Below are positions 10,646 to 22,640 of a stretch of DNA of 64,000 bases, in pieces. The position numbers and the translations under genes were made by a program. Position 1 is the first letter of the stretch. Each line of letters begins with the position of its first letter. Below the pieces are notes generated by a model that saw only the letters and a list, made by a program, of their open reading frames with translations, was not told where the DNA came from and made no database searches. Origin of the DNA: Sclerodactyla briareus (Eukaryota; Echinodermata; Holothuroidea; Dendrochirotida; Sclerodactylidae); the NCBI GenBank assembly GCA_026419785.1, contig JAODTK010005852.1:20001-84000 (forward strand), given 5' to 3'.

Positions 10646-12595
10646 ATTAACAGAAACGACTGCGCCACCTGGATTGCAATTGAATGACTGAAATATATTT
10701 TCTACCTAACATTTCTATTTACAACGGCACATCAGCTTTACATAATCGTCTCATGCAACAGGGGTTATTTCGGAATAGCTTCGACGATCATGAAGATTAG
10801 CATATCAGGATGGAAGATTATGGCCCTTGTTGTTTTTTCTTTTTCCTATCAGTTTGATGTCAGTCGACTTTAATCAGAGCTCTTAGGGATCGGAGGCCCA
10901 AAGCCTCATGACTCGACTAGATAGACTATTCGGCAATAATTGAGACGACAGTGTTCAGTACTGAACCACTGCAATGTACCTACTTTTGCCCCCTGAACAC
11001 ACGAATGGTCTAGTGAGCCGCGTCGACAGTTTCGCAATGACCTTCAAATATATGACCCTCGTAAAATCTATGCTTATTAGACACTAACCGATGTTTCTAA
11101 TTATAATACTTGGAGGCGCGACATTAATGAAGTCTCCGATTAATCTTTCTCTTTCCAGGTTTCCTTTCTTCTTCGGATTCACTACACGTTGCAATGTGTC
11201 CTTTCATGGTCTCGCAGGAACGGTTGGCATCGCCTGCCTCTACGGCGTACATGCTAGTACTCGCCTTTCGACGATACATGATGGCTCATACACGCCCTGC
11301 ATATCACATATGGTCTAACGCGTGTATTGTCGAGTCGATCCATAATGGTCAGCCAAAATTACGCAATGTACGTCAAAGGTATTAGACTGCATAGAACAAA
11401 GTTAACAGATGTTAAAACTAGCTTTTGATTTTGCCATTAAACTCTCCAAGACTAGTTTGAGGCACAAATCTCGTGGGTCAACCAAATTGAAGATTCCAGA
11501 TTTTGAGTGACTACATTTCTCCTAATGTTGACATACTGGACTGGTTATCTGTTAAATAGGCCCCAAAAAAAACAACAATTTGGTTCGCCAAGCCTTTCTA
11601 TCTTGTAATATCATGAACTTTCACATCTGCGATCACCATTCCTACTTCACGGTAATTAGAATTCAGCCAGTGATTCTAATTGGGGAAAAACCTGTAACTA
11701 CGATTTAACCCCAATGAGTAATATCCTTCAGATACATGTAAATAAGTTGTCATTGGTGCATCTTTCGACTTTATGTCAGTTCTGAGTATATAAAAAACCA
11801 GACACCAGTGGTAATGCCCGGATCAAGGAGATCCGGAGAACAATGGTTGCGGAGGCAATGGTTGACACCTGCAACACGTCGCGTCTCATGCAGTTGATAT
11901 ACATGCGTTTATGTCCCCTTTATAGATTTACATTGCAAATGAGGTAGAGGTGTATCAAGGAGGAACCACAGAGGTAAACAATGGGTCTGCTCGACATTTA
12001 TACCTTTGAATTTCGCATTTGTGTTATATTGCGTCCGTTTTTGAGGTAATATACTGTTGACAGTTTATCTCACATGCAAGAACCACGTCTCGAAAGCCAG
12101 TAAGCCTAAAAAATCATTATCATTCGCGGAAATTATATCAATCGATCGATTAGATCATTAGACTGTTTGTTTATAGTAGTCTCCCACGACAATTATAGAG
12201 TTCATTTGAAAGATCTTCTCATAGACCGATTATTTTGGAGGGCCTTAAATAATGATGAGTGAGCGTGAGAGAAGATTGTTTTGCGATAAGGTCTGGTAGC
12301 CTATTAGTGAACAGTAGTAGTCATTCCAGGATCACTGAAGTGAACGCACCTCTTTGTACAACCTAACCTTTCCGGTTACTTACCGGTTCAAGGCTCTTCA
12401 ATCTTATGGGAAAATAGAGATTATAATAGAAAATTCCATCAGGTATATGTATTGAATGAAGTTTCCCCTGATCCTGATTTTAATTCCTTGTTCCTTACAA
12501 TGACAAAAATGGATTTATACAATACACTACCAGGGAAAGCTACCCTAACATTTCTCTGACATCACAGTCAATTAAATATGTGCTTTAACAATGTG
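10646..12595. other. Duplicated block, no gene seen
   Basis: Collinear with 29200-30440 and 34515-35030 of copy B. It includes one more decayed minisatellite-like unit near 10680-10750 and a MITE-arm fragment near 10940. Open frames are short (75 codons or fewer) and not conserved between copies. Confidence 0.55.
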
Positions 12596-12599
12596 CGTT

Positions 12600-13480
12600 T
12601 TGCTGCGGGTAAGCAGCTCTACAAGTCATCATGTCTCTCCGTCCGTTCGTTCGTCCGTTAGTTCGTTCGTTCGTTACTTCGTTTCGTTTCGTTCTGTTCG
12701 TTTCACGTTCTCTGTTACTTTAATTCTTACTGCTGAACCGTCATTGCGATTCCGGTTTGGAAAGACTTGGGTGGGGTGGATTAAGTCATGCCACTGTCTA
12801 GGCTGCAGTTACGTTTTTGGGGGGGTTGCCTAGTGTCAATGAAATTTATTAATCCAATTGTTTACCCCAATAAGTCTTCTTCCGTAACTTCTGTACCGTA
12901 CATGCAATCAGTTGAAACTTGGTGGGTGGATGAAGCATGCCACTGGCTAGGCTGAGTTATATTTATGTTTGCATAGTGTGATTCGATTTTAATTAAATCC
13001 AATTAATTACCCCAATTTCCAACTTCCATTGAGCTAGCTCTCTGTGACAGTGTGAGAGAGGTTTGTTCACATTACTCCATCCCTCTGCAGACCAATGTTT
13101 ACCTTATCTGTCAGAAGTCCAGTCGCAGCCTATTTTGACATGAAACCTATTTGCCAGGGGGAAATTATTTGTCTCTCAACACATCTCGCTCTAGCTTGTT
13201 GGCTGGTGATCCAGAACGAGGGTGTTCTCACTGATGTTGAGTTCTGTTGGGTAGGCTATATGTAGCTAATATGCAGGCCTAGGAATGATTTAGTTGAGTA
13301 CTTTGTGCTGGGCCCTGATAGCAAATATTAGGCCAATGTGGTAGACATGATCGAAGCCATTCCAAGTTATGACACTGATGTCAGTAAAGGTCAATTAAAT
13401 GTGAACTAACAATACAGTGGACTGGTGAGAACATGCAGTGTATTCGCAACAAAAATTTTTGCCGTCCGTCTATCAAGACG
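12600..13480. repeat. Copy A-specific insert with CGTT microsatellite and ~158-bp tandem pair
   Basis: Between the flanks that match 35030 and 35310, copy A carries about 600 bp more than copy B. A CGTT/TTCG microsatellite occupies 12636-12712. Two imperfect units follow, each with 'acttgg.tgg..tgga' then 'catgccactg.ctaggctg' (12753 and 12911) and 'aatccaatt..ttaccccaat'. No coding signal is seen. Confidence 0.6.
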
Positions 13481-13613
13481 TTTCGACTTGCGCTTGTTTA
13501 GAGTTGAATGGAAAGTACAAGCGCCTCTCAAAATTAGAATCAGGTGCAGGAATATTCTCTCAACCGAAAATCAGTTTAACCGACATACAAGAAGTCTTAC
13601 AAACTAGCCTCCC

Positions 13614-13830
13614 CTAGAAATCCATAGAGTTCAACTGCAGCACTGACTTCTTAATGACAGCTCCGAGGTGATCGAAGATCCGCCTGACGCGAGAAAAACA
13701 GTATTCTATGCCATGATAATCGCCACTTTTCCCTCGAAGCCGTCGCGGCCAACGAGTCTGTTGTTTGTGGGATCTCCTCCAGGCGGTGGCTGGGAGTACA
13801 AGCACTGCTTGAATTAATCAAACTATCACC
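13614..13830 (-). other. Block shared by both copies, frame not conserved
   Basis: Matches 35436-35620, including 33 identical bases around 'ccgtcgcggccaacgagtc'. The minus strand is open for 63-95 codons in copy A. In copy B the matching frames are shifted by several 1-2 base indels, so conservation here does not look protein-driven. Not recognised. Confidence 0.35.
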
Positions 13831-14045
13831 CAACTGTCCGATAATGTAAAACGCAACTTTGCGCAAAGATTCCTTGTGTTTTATGTGTTTGTCTCCCTGG
13901 CTGTTAGAAATCTGGGAAAAAACTCTTACAATCTTCAAATTTAATCTTTATACTAAACCAGTGAACATTTACGTGTTAGTATGCGTAGGTCGTTCCTTTT
14001 TCACTTTATACTAACTGCTCACGGTAAGGAGTACTCACCCTAGCC

Positions 14046-17000
14046 ATGGTCAAAATGAAAAATTGGTGAAATATATAGAATGTCAAAAAAATCCGTTTCA
14101 GAGTCGGGCTGATGTATGATGTTGCCGCAGGCAGACAATTTGGCAGTTTGCCTACTTCTGGTGGGCTGGGCACAACAGCACCTCCCATGAAAAAGAACGA
14201 AAATTATAGCTTAGTAGGCTAGTCCAATCAGGACAACGCATTACAGGAAGAATATAGTACAGAATGATTGTTCAGTCGTTTTTTTTTCCTCGAACTCTCC
14301 GAAAAAAAGCTGATCCAGCTGACATGGAAATTTAGCAAATATGACCGCAACTTCAGCAATGAAATCGTTGAAAAAATGGAGCAAGATTGCAGCGGTTCAA
14401 GTGGGAACAAGTGGAAACACGCAGCATTACCATCATGAGCTGCAGTCAGTTCATACTCTCCGCCTATTATAAGGCTATTCGCTCCTCCGGGCAGGCGCCC
14501 ATGTGGAACTGGTTAACATGATTTTTGACTGACATGTTCGTATTGAAATTGGAGTGATATTATATATACCGAGAGAGGTTTAGAATGCAGAAGCATTCCA
14601 GATCGTCCTCGTGAAACACTTGTTCTCACCCTGGAAATATTGATGGGAACAAAATTAGGCATGTAATGTCCTCTCTTCAATCCCTGAATCAGCTCAACAA
14701 ATTTAGACTGCAGGATATGCATATGGCAGAGGAAGTTACAGAGGCCCTGGCTAATAGAACACTTGAATCATGTAGGTGTGTACCCACTTTTCTATCGCGC
14801 CGGACGTTGTCTATGCAATCATCTGGTAACCACACACATCGTGCGAGGAATACCCTTTCAGTATGGCGTGTAGCTTATAGGCCCTCAGAGCATTAGCCGA
14901 TCGATCTGCAACCATCAAAACTACACGCTAGTTGGATATCAAACAGTGTTTGTAATAGGGAGGCCCAGGGAAGCACAGTGACCCATTTACTCGCATGGGA
15001 AGTAACATATAGCCTACATGTGGAAATTGTCATTCTTTAGCAACACTACAAGTGGAACAACGGGGTAAACTCCGGAATTCATGAAAGATTATTCCTTCTT
15101 ATATCCTCTGTTCACTTGTAACTGCATTTCATTAAGAATTTAAATCTTTTTTCACGGAAAAAAATCATGGCAATGGCATGTTTGTGACTTCTAGCCTCTC
15201 CACCGAATTTGAAATAAATCATCTTCAAAATAACAATCCGAAAATATATTCATTATACCCAAATATGCATATTTCAAAGTCATTTTCACCCAATTTTAAT
15301 GAAGAGGATGATGTCTTGCTGTGTTCTGTGACTTTTGCAATTTAAATCAATTTACGGATAATACCTTAAGAATATCCTGCATATCACGTAGGCACAGTGT
15401 TATCCTTTGTTAGTGAGGTTTGTAAAGCTGTCGAAACATCACACATCAAATTACGGATCGCTCAGCACAGATGCTCAGTAGACATTAGAAAAGAGACATT
15501 TGAATTCGATACAACTGGCTAACCGTTGAGGTTCACAATAAATGCATTTCATGAAGTCGCTGGTAGAGTAGTAATTATGGGTCAACTGGGTACACACAAC
15601 GGGAAATGCTTCGGTCATACTACATTTCATCGGGTTGGTTCATTGTTATGACCATGCAGTAATCAAATCGACTGGAAGGCCTGCTGAAGTTATAGCGCCC
15701 TTGAGTATTGACTAACAACCTTCTTATATTAACCTCTACATATATTTTCATTGTGATTACACGGCATTTTAATAACGGGGAAATCAGTAATTAGTAAAAC
15801 CTGTTAATCTCATAGACCGATTCCATTCGGTTGAAAGAATATTGGACTTTGAACGAGTTGAGGAATGCTGAGAGTGACATGTTCCGACCATCTTCCCCAA
15901 GTCCTGCTTACGAATTTTTTTTTACTTTATCAAGCTGAAGTGAAAAGTCTGCATCATTGTGTTCGTAAGTGTGATTTACATAAAATATAATAAATATAGT
16001 AAAGTTGGGGTCAGGATGGTAGCGCCCTCCTACGAGGATTAAACCCAGCCTTGGATATGTGGTTCCGGCTGCGTGGGTTGAACAAGTAAGGCTAGGAATC
16101 AATAGATGCGGATGTTGTGTGCGGTATGAGAGATAGTGCAAATGGAATTGACTTACATGTAATAAAAAATATTCATGTAAAAGGGCCATAAATATCTGGC
16201 AACTCATTGGTAAGGACGTGTGAAGTGCTTTATGAGAGGATATTATATAGAATCAATTTGCCGAGATGCGACATCATTGCTGTATCCATACGCGTGGAAA
16301 CTTCACCTATTCGGTGCTCGTTCACTTCATTTGGAAGATACTTTGCCGTTCCGGAACTTGTCTCCATCTCTTCGAACCAATTGCAGATGTTTCAGATACT
16401 TTTTATGTTTGTACGTGCGTGATTGTATCCGTGGTGTTAAGTCGCATCTGCATCCGCATCCGCATCTGCATCCGGACCTATGCAAAATGTGAATCATTAG
16501 CACAACGCCGTTACCTCTCTGCTCGAATGGGACTGGGGACGTGGATGGTTCGTTGATATCTGAATACCGGCATCTTCTGTCAACTGACTATAACACTGAA
16601 AGCCTTCTCGAGGTTTACGAAACTAGAAGGAAATACGGGATGTGCGGTTTTCCAGGAGAACCATGCTACAGACTTCACTGAGTTTGGGGTATCACGGTAT
16701 TATAGTGTGATCACAGGCTGTGCATGACTTTGGACACAGAGACTATTGTTTAACGATGCGGTAGAATAAACCACGATGAAGTTCTTGCACGAAGTGAAAT
16801 GAAAATATGGGATTGGAAAAGGCAAATATGGGCGGGGGGGGGGGGTTCAGAACCACCACATAGAATTCGCGTACTAGCCCTAGTAGACCATATGATCTCA
16901 ACCTAATCAGCAAAAACACATGACGTTTTCAGTAATGCGTCTTTTCAGTAATGTCTTTTAGCCACATGTTGATTTCCGCGGTTATTGATGTTAGCACTTA

Positions 17001-18100
17001 TCATGGAACGTAAGGCTTTCTCTGTCCGAGACTCCGTTTCGCCCACATCACTTTCTGTCAAGTGGACGTCTAAGTCACATATCGGCTGGTGTGAGAATAT
17101 TTTCGTGTCGCTCCGAGCAGTGGCTCGAGTGGCTCTGGAAATCAGGTATAATATACCTGCCTGTAAAATACGCTGAATGCATAACTACCATTCTAATATT
17201 ACACCTCTTCGCTTCGCTGAGAGTGATACCGTCCATCAATCATTTGACTGCATATCTCCTGCAATCTCTATTTCCTCTTGATATTTGGTTATCATCATTA
17301 TTATCATCATCACGTTATAACGAGAAGGACTAGCTGCGAGATATGATCGTGATACTGAACATGCAGCTTATACCTCAGCAGGGAACAAGAGGCTAGAACA
17401 TGTTTACGTGATGGAGAGAATTCGCGAAAGTTTTCAATTTATTATTGTATATATCACATATTGTACATTATCTGAACCTAAATAATGAATGTATCGATTG
17501 ATTTTTGATTTTATTCAACTCTTTATTGACCCCAAACACCCTGTATGTGAGTATTGATCCCGCGTCCTATGTTAACATTTTATTACCCTTTTTACCATAA
17601 AAAAAAACCGTTGTAAGCTGTGTCTTGTTAGAAAATATAGTGTATCTGATAACAACAATAGAACATATGATCCTAATTCGTGATACAGTGATATCGTCGA
17701 TTATGAACAGGATTATTATTGAATCGAAATTTGGTCGTATATTTGACCCGTTTTCTGAAAAAAAGACAAATATTAGGAAGGTTGTACAAGTCTTCACAAC
17801 CTAACAATTGAACGGATCATATGCTACTCATGTTAAGCCCTGGCTTATCGTTAGAATTTTTTTATGGATAGTTGGTAGTTTTTGCCGATTGGTTGCTGAA
17901 TACATGCTCAGCGTGTAACAGCGTGGTATTTGTCCATTTGATTCGAGTTCTGGTCAATTCGACCAGGGCCCTTTCGGTATGCGCCTCATGGCTGCCTGGA
18001 ACTATCACCGATGGTCTCAAGTGGACCGCATTCTTTGATTAATCATGGATTAATTTATTCCAAAGCGAATCATTAATAGATGGTCACGCTGGGAAGTAAA
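14046..18100. other. Single-copy region, no gene recognised
   Basis: Copy A homology ends near 14045. The interval is AT-rich with short open frames only. Two simple-sequence marks stand out: a hexanucleotide run of 'catccg/catctg' at 16440-16475, and 12 consecutive G at 16834-16845. No retroelement motif was seen on either strand. Confidence 0.5.
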
Positions 18101-18752
18101 AGACTCATGATGACCTCATGTCAATGTTTGGAGTCACTGCGAGCTACTTTCCGACATTAATGAAAGGGAAATATTGATTAAGTTGAAAGCGACGATGGAA
18201 GTAAACCAACCAAAACCAACTAAGAAAACAATCCTCAACATCTCAAAACATCTCAATCTGATTACAGAATGATTATAAGAATGAAGTTGTTTCCACTGGA
18301 GCAATAATATTCCTTGCTCAAATTTACTTTGCTGCGCACCCGGGAAGAAAATTGTTTGATGTTGCTCTCTATTCAATCGACCGCGCCATTTTGTTATCAC
18401 GTGTGGTATTTCTCAGAGGGATGGGACAGTGGACCGATTCAGAGGAGACAGGGTTAACGAATTTTGGTGGCTTGGATTCGCCCTATAAGCGTAAACCGAG
18501 AAAAACGATGTTATGGAAAATGAGTAATAATGAATACAATACTTATTTCTTATTCCTCTTCCCCCTTCATTAATAATTTCTGCAATCATCAAAACATTCT
18601 TGCCATTTATGTTGATTTAGCGGGTAATCAATGAGGTTTTCCTCTTCATAACGGTTTGCAATGACTGAACTTCTTTATAGGACTCTACTGTTACACTTGA
18701 AGAAGCTTCTGCATAATTGTTAGAGATTACCACATTTCAATATTGTTTGTAT

Positions 18753-19007
18753 TTATTCGGTAATTTGTAAGCGGCATTTGATTTGATATTTCATTTGCCC
18801 ATTCAGGTCATGGAATTTTTTCTCTCTCGAAATTGCTTCTCGTTCGCCCAAAGCCTTCGGATGCGCCGTGGCTTCAACGTCATCACTTTTTGTCCCTGGT
18901 GCTGTCAACCCTGGCACGTTTCTGTCACCAGGGTACGTAGGGTATAAACGTTGAGGTGCAAACACACTTAATATAGCGCACATCACTGTTAAAAACACCC
19001 GACGGCG
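18753..19007 (-). CDS. Candidate exon with type-II membrane-anchor-like start
   Basis: The minus strand is open for about 85 codons after a good splice-acceptor look-alike (pyrimidine-rich run ending in CAG at 19010-19008). The peptide begins RRRVFLTVMCAILSVFAP, three arginines then about 14 hydrophobic residues, followed by a Pro/Gly-rich then Lys/Glu-rich stretch. That layout is like the anchor and stem of a Golgi type-II protein or a signal-anchored precursor. No catalytic domain follows before the stop near 18753, and no initiator Met is in this exon except the one inside the hydrophobic run. GC content rises locally. It may equally be a chance frame; no family is recognised. Confidence 0.25.
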   Translation of the reverse strand, partial: RRRVFLTVMCAILSVFAPQRLYPTYPGDRNVPGLTAPGTKSDDVEATAHPKALGEREAISREKKFHDLNGQMKYQIKCRLQITE

Positions 19008-19624
19008 CTGAACAGAATTAACAACGAGGACGTCACTTCCGCCTAGTGCAGTGAGTTCTCGTTAGCAGCATTACCCATCCACTGAAACCTGAAGCCTGTA
19101 ATAACTGAATAAGGAAATAACACATTGTAAAATTGTTGGTGTACAATCATTTTCGACTGAAACAAACGTGAACAAAAATTCGCTGTATTGGAAAAGGCTA
19201 AACCCCTCTAAACACATATTTCATTCCTCAATCCCAACAAAGTATCGAATCCATTCTGTATATACATCACAAGCAGCCAATCGGAGAACACCCTGGTGCA
19301 TGTTGGAGGCCGCTTGTACTATGTTTTTCAATATCACTTAAGCCAACGATGGAAGTGATACCCGGTATTGTGTCTTCAATGCGAATCCGTTATATTTCGA
19401 ACTGCCTAAATTGTAAATATTTCTCTCCATATTCCAGAGGTCACACTGGACCGGGAACTGCTGGCATTCCCCTGAATCAACAGAATTGCAAACGAGGTCG
19501 AGAAACGGGGTCTTGAGACTTTGTCAGGGTCCCTACATGACAAATAATGAGTTGGTACGTTTATTATTATTATCCTACTTTCCTTGTAATCCAGGCAGAG
19601 AACGTCGCATGGTCACACTACTTG

Positions 19625-19785
19625 TGAACATCGAATCCTAGGAACATCGGGCCCTGGGAACAAGAATCTCGTGAAATCGTCAGCCATAAAAAAAAAAAAC
19701 ACGAAAAGGGACCATCGAAAGGACTGACGGGGAACATCGGACCCTAGGAACACCGATTCCTTGGAAAATCGATTCCTGGATTCAT
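19625..19785. repeat. Short interspersed 'ggaacatcgg-cccta' repeat
   Basis: Variants of 'ggaacatcggaccctaggaa' recur four times in about 150 bp (19627, 19645, 19731, 19749), separated by an A-rich spacer. A low-complexity minisatellite, with no coding claim. Confidence 0.5.
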
Positions 19786-20057
19786 TAGGTAGACTTCGTC
19801 TCGAACACACCCGTTTTGCTGCTGTATTAATTATCTGCTAATACACATACAAGGGTGACAGCAGCGTGGAGAATAAAGTATCGCGAAGTATCAATGCGAC
19901 CACACATCCCCTCCACTCCGCTGTCGATGGGAAATCAATTCGAAGAGCTGTCGTAGTGAACATTACCCTAAAGTTACCCATTGAGGACATAGACGTGATT
20001 AATCTTTCATATGGAAATAGGTTAACCTAATAATGGGATCAGAATCTTCTTCCTCTT

Positions 20058-20433
20058 TCAAACCAATTCGATAATTCCGTGTGGGTGCGGTGTTGTAACA
20101 TGTTTCTCGACTCGAGTCTCGACATGATTTATATGTTCGGGTGTTCGTTCACTGCGTACAAGGTACTCAGCGTGTCGCATGCCGGGAGGAGAGTGTATGG
20201 CGGGTGGCTCTGGAGCGTGCTGTACTACAACGCAACAACCTCCTTGACAGCAACACCCTTCCTGGCTTCTAGTTTCGTAAACTAAAACGCCTTTGGCGTT
20301 ACAGTTCTTCGTACAATTATAGGCTCTACCTACTTCTATAACAGGAGGCGGTTTTCCAATGTCAGTCAACCTCCCTTCTAAACCCAGCAGCGATCTCCAG
20401 ACCCACTCGAGCAGGAAATTGGCGGCGTTTTTC
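20058..20433 (-). CDS. Candidate terminal exon, cysteine-rich
   Basis: The minus strand is open for about 125 codons ending in TGA at 20058. An acceptor-like TATAG precedes base 20433. The middle of the peptide has a cysteine cluster (NCTKNCNAKG, then GCCCQGGCC), followed by a Pro/His-rich tail ending IIELV. Codon use looks more protein-like than the overlapping plus-strand frame. There is no ATG at the left edge, so it would need an upstream exon. No family is recognised; palmitoylated or metal-binding cysteines are speculation. Just upstream an 86-codon ATG-started frame (20441-20701) with two hydrophobic stretches abuts it in a different frame. Confidence 0.28.
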
Positions 20434-20440
20434 CTATAAT

Positions 20441-20701
20441 TTACAACTCAATTGACTCTTCAATGCGTAATTGTCTTTCTCTCCAATTCAAGTGAAGTAT
20501 ATAGAACCAAAGTTGCGGCAGTTGAGGTAACGTTCTCCTAACAATTATGTGAAAAACAGTCAACGACACCGGTGAGCCAAAAAACAGTGAACCGAAACAT
20601 GTTATAACGTGTTTTGAAAGTGGATTCGCGTCTTGTGCAATCAATCGCTGCAGGAATATATGGTTACATTGTCTCTTTAAATTGAAGTATGGCGTTGACA
20701 T
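20441..20701 (-). CDS. Small unassigned ORF, 86 codons
   Basis: Starts at ATG with A at -3 and contains hydrophobic stretches around residues 33-48 and 62-70. It ends where the next candidate exon begins in another frame. A single-base error near 20440 would join the two, but nothing in the sequence proves that. No homology is recognised. Confidence 0.15.
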   Translation of the reverse strand: MSTPYFNLKRQCNHIFLQRLIAQDANPLSKHVITCFGSLFFGSPVSLTVFHIIVRRTLPQLPQLWFYILHLNWRERQLRIEESIEL

Positions 20702-20889
20702 TTTGATCCCAAATTTAACGAATTGTTCAACTTGCGGTCAACATATAAGTCCTGCGACCTCAGGGAGTAGGCGGGGAGGCATGTATTGCTCAATATTTAC
20801 AGTCACCCAACGCTTAATACTGCTAATTATTGAAATTGAGACGATTGAGGAAATTCACGGACGGTCTCAGCACCATTGTTAAATCTCGA

Positions 20890-22010
20890 TTATTTGACAA
20901 GCCATGGATTCTTTCAAAAGTTATACTCTGGTTGACAATTCAAATAGGAACCCACATTGAACTCAGTTCAAATATTGAGATAGCTGGGGTAACTGGTAAC
21001 TAATGAAGTACGATTCAACCAACTCCTTTAGATTATATAAGTCGCTGGTTTTTACAGGCTGGTCCAAATTGAAAGCTCTGTCCTGATTTAAATGAAAGTG
21101 AAATAACAATGAGAACATAAGTAACAGTTGTTATAGAATAGGCAACGACTTGAGAACTTTATATATTGACACGTGACATGTCGACACTTCCTATAAGAGA
21201 TCGATTACACTGGCCAACTTACACTATATTAATTTGGACATCACGGAGAATATGATTGGAAATAGGATGTTAGATGGTTTGTGAAATCAACTGTTTTTCT
21301 TTCATTCCAAAATTATGGCAAATGCTTTGAAAAAACCCAATATTTTGGGGAGTTTCAACAATAATTCATAGAGCTGTTTAATTAGGTTTGAACCTAAAAC
21401 TGAACTTGGAAATATTTATATTTGGTAATTCTTCGGATTTTAGGACATCGGAATTTTAGAACCCACATGACATACCAGACTTGATCAAGTCTGTGCCGCG
21501 CCGTTGAGCGAAAGCACATCTATGACACATATAATAAACCGCCTGTCCGCGATGTATGTGTTGCTCTAGCACGATCCAACAGAAACCCCGGCTGAATAAT
21601 CCACCTCCGATGGTGACTCTTGTCAGCCTTTGAAGGGACTGTCGCAGTGACCCAGTAGCTTTTCGGCAGTCTGCCTGGTTAGTACATAGGTCTTGTGTGA
21701 TAACAAACAGTTACTGCTTGCATTTGTTGATACTATCTCAATGAAATTAGCCAATGCTACTAAGTTCATGATTGTATTCTTTCAAAGCAATAACAATGTA
21801 CTCCGAATTTTCATAGTTACAGAGGAATCAGAATGAGAAACGTGCTTTTGTTTACAACCTGCATCATAGCCTACTGAGCACATAATCAACCTTCGACTCG
21901 CTCTTCTTTCCAGAATAAGTCGGTAAATTCCCAGTCTTTCCCAATGTGGACTGAAACCTTTTAAACCCGTAAGTTGTGAATTTCTCGTACACTACCATGC
22001 AAAAGAACTG
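20890..22010. other. No gene seen
   Basis: AT-rich sequence with no open frame worth reporting, no recognised repeat and no RNA gene. Confidence 0.5.
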
Positions 22011-22019
22011 ACTATATTG

Positions 22020-22062
22020 ACGTTTCGACGTCTTCACTTCACGACCGCACGCCTTCTTCAGA
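22020..22062 (-). other. CTGAAGAAG...TCGAAACGT motif
   Basis: On the minus strand CTGAAGAAG is followed after 24 bases by TCGAAACGTC. The same pair with a 25-base spacer occurs at 62345-62387, also on the minus strand. The outer parts resemble the conserved core pieces (CUGANGA and GAAA) of hammerhead ribozymes, which Penelope-like retroelements are known to carry. Here GGCGT and ACGTC could pair as stem II, but an extra A breaks the canonical core. Low confidence as a ribozyme. Confidence 0.3.
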
Positions 22063-22131
22063 AATTTGTGGTCATCACCTTTTTAAGGACTTTTTAAAAC
22101 TTTTCGTTTGTTTATTTTTATTTTTTTATGT

Positions 22132-22640
22132 TTGGTAAAAATTTCAATTATGAGTGAACAGATTATTTCCATAATTGGCGATGAGATTTTGCAACTCTGT
22201 TTCACGATTATGTTCTTATTTATTTTATTTATTACTGCATATATGCAGTTCTACATGTATGTACCTTACCTACTGTCAACGAAAATGGGTCACTTGACTT
22301 CACCAGACTTTTTCCCATTACAAGAACTGGTTGATATTAATTACCGTGGTTTGTGTAGTTCGATAAAGCAAATATCATAGCAGGGCCCTATTACCGATGG
22401 TATTGATCACATGGGTTTCGTATACCGTACGGAGAGTTTATTGGAGTTTAAGGATTATTTACTTCCCCATTATTCAGAAATATGAAAGCTGACGCATCAG
22501 TACAAGACGGTTCATGCCTGCGCAGAGAGGCAGATGTGTTCCCTGACCCACCATGTGACATTCAGCAATCAGGTGTTAGAGGGTGCTTTGTATATTGTAT
22601 GGAACCCTCGAACAAATTTTCTGGTTAGAACGATTTAATA
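22132..22640 (+). pseudogene. Degenerate reading frame with one membrane segment
   Basis: One plus-strand frame runs about 165 codons with only two internal stops (TAG at 22378, TGA near 22486). It starts MSEQIISIIGDEILQLCF, continues with a strongly hydrophobic segment (about residues 16-35), then a polar region rich in His, Tyr and Leu. Random sequence of this composition should carry roughly nine stops in that length. It sits immediately left of copy B and right of the motif at 22020-22062, so it might belong to a decayed mobile element. No protein family is recognised. Confidence 0.28.

Larger units (their letters stand above)
100..14045 (+). repeat. Copy A of a large direct duplication
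   Basis: This segment aligns collinearly with 22650-35855. Anchors seen by eye include 1981 with 22863, 3761 with 24661, 7330 with 27589, 10855 with 29216, 12115 with 34520 and 13490 with 35310. Identity is mosaic: much of it is about 80-90% with frequent 1-3 base indels, but islands of 86-90 bp are identical. Relative to copy B it has private insertions at 182-1774, about 4445-5490, 5595-5810, 7912-8612 and about 12600-13480, and it lacks the 25166-25870 and 30441-34515 inserts. No intact gene is recognised. It may be a true segmental duplication or the second haplotype placed in tandem by the assembler. Confidence 0.9.
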
